A model generated the notes under the pieces. The model made no database searches. It saw only the letters and a program-made list of their open reading frames with translations, and had not been told where the DNA came from. The position numbers and the translations under genes are program-made. A stretch of 5,003 bases of DNA from Bacteroidota bacterium (lineage in GTDB: Bacteria > Bacteroidota > Bacteroidia > Bacteroidales > UBA932), in NCBI GenBank assembly GCA_017860395.1, contig JAGDMC010000128.1, forward strand, positions 1 through 5,003, given 5' to 3'. Position 1 is the stretch's first letter. The number at the start of each line of letters is the position of its first letter. This document shows positions 4,518-5,003 of the stretch, one piece after another.

Positions 4518-5003
4518 CTATTTCAATAGCATGTCGGCCGAACCAAGTTTTGATTCTTCGGTATATACATCAACTGTATAAACGCCTTTTACAAAACTCT
4601 GGCTTCCTCCGAAAAATATGCAGATTTCTATTTCGGAACCCTGATAGTCCACCTCTCTCGATGCCGAATAAATCATCTGCTCCCCGTTTAATGTAAAAAT
4701 CTGCTGCTGCCCGGAGGTGAGCAAAATTCCATCGGGACCCTTAACTCTTATGAAAATTCTTCTCGGACCTTTTGCTGCAATTGAATTCTCGACAAGGCTG
4801 AGGCAGGTACGGAATTTAGAAACCCGGCTGCTTCTGTCGGTATCCTTATTGGATGAGTTGATAGCTGTGAGCATAACGCCTCTGCCCTTAAGTACAGATC
4901 CAATCTGAACCTGCTTTGCATATTCGTCGGTAGTCGTTTGAAGTTCAGTTAATTTTGTACGGCTGTCTCTTGCTTCTGTCCTTGCGACAGTGGCATCTTC
5001 CCT
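4518..5003 (-). CDS. Coiled-coil protein of unknown function, C-terminal part (5' end outside window)
   Basis: The frame is open from the right edge (base 5003) to a TAG at 4518-4520, giving 161 residues without a start. An internal ATG at 4872-4874 is not a likely start, because similar coding sequence continues upstream of it. The visible N-terminal 40 residues are charged and heptad-like (ATVARTEARDSRTKLTELQ), consistent with the end of a coiled coil. They are followed by a linker (QVQIGSVLKGRGVMLTAINS) and a compact beta-rich domain of about 100 residues ending VYTVDVYTEESKLGSADMLLK. Bacteroidetes have a family of this layout (N-terminal membrane segment, coiled coil, beta-rich C terminus), often loosely annotated as chromosome-segregation-like. 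I can see only the C-terminal part, so the membrane segment is an expectation. It probably shares a transcript with hemW. Confidence 0.75.
   Translation of the reverse strand, partial: REDATVARTEARDSRTKLTELQTTTDEYAKQVQIGSVLKGRGVMLTAINSSNKDTDRSSRVSKFRTCLSLVENSIAAKGPRRIFIRVKGPDGILLTSGQQQIFTLNGEQMIYSASREVDYQGSEIEICIFFGGSQSFVKGVYTVDVYTEESKLGSADMLLK

Overview
The window looks like an ordinary chromosomal segment of a member of the Bacteroidetes, probably Bacteroidales. Three things point there. The cytochrome b subunit is of the b558 type typical of that phylum. The start regions lack Shine-Dalgarno sequences. Exact matches to the phylum's TAnnTTTG -7 promoter box sit upstream of three genes. Genus cannot be assigned from the sequence alone.

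Layout from left to right: the 3' part of a DUF4403-like gene on the + strand (1-606). Then a gene-free stretch of about 585 bases (607-1191) holding two imperfect palindromic elements, GC-rich small hairpins, an insertion-sequence-end-like motif and a terminator for the next gene. Then, on the - strand, frr (ribosome recycling factor) and pyrH (UMP kinase), transcribed in the order pyrH-frr. A compact divergent promoter region (2520-2624) separates pyrH from sdhC on the + strand. sdhC converges with hemW (- strand) across only 12 bases. hemW lies 15 bases downstream of the 3' part of a coiled-coil protein gene that runs off the right edge.

Functionally these are housekeeping genes: translation recycling, pyrimidine nucleotide supply, the membrane anchor of succinate dehydrogenase/fumarate reductase, and a heme chaperone. 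sdhC and hemW are both linked to heme but are convergent, so they are not one operon. The unusual gene-level observation is that sdhC is not followed by the flavoprotein and iron-sulfur subunit genes that normally accompany it.

I found no convincing new multi-gene system. The best candidate for something under-described is the pair of palindromic elements in 607-1191. They share a short core but have unrelated arms, each of which keeps its own internal complementarity.
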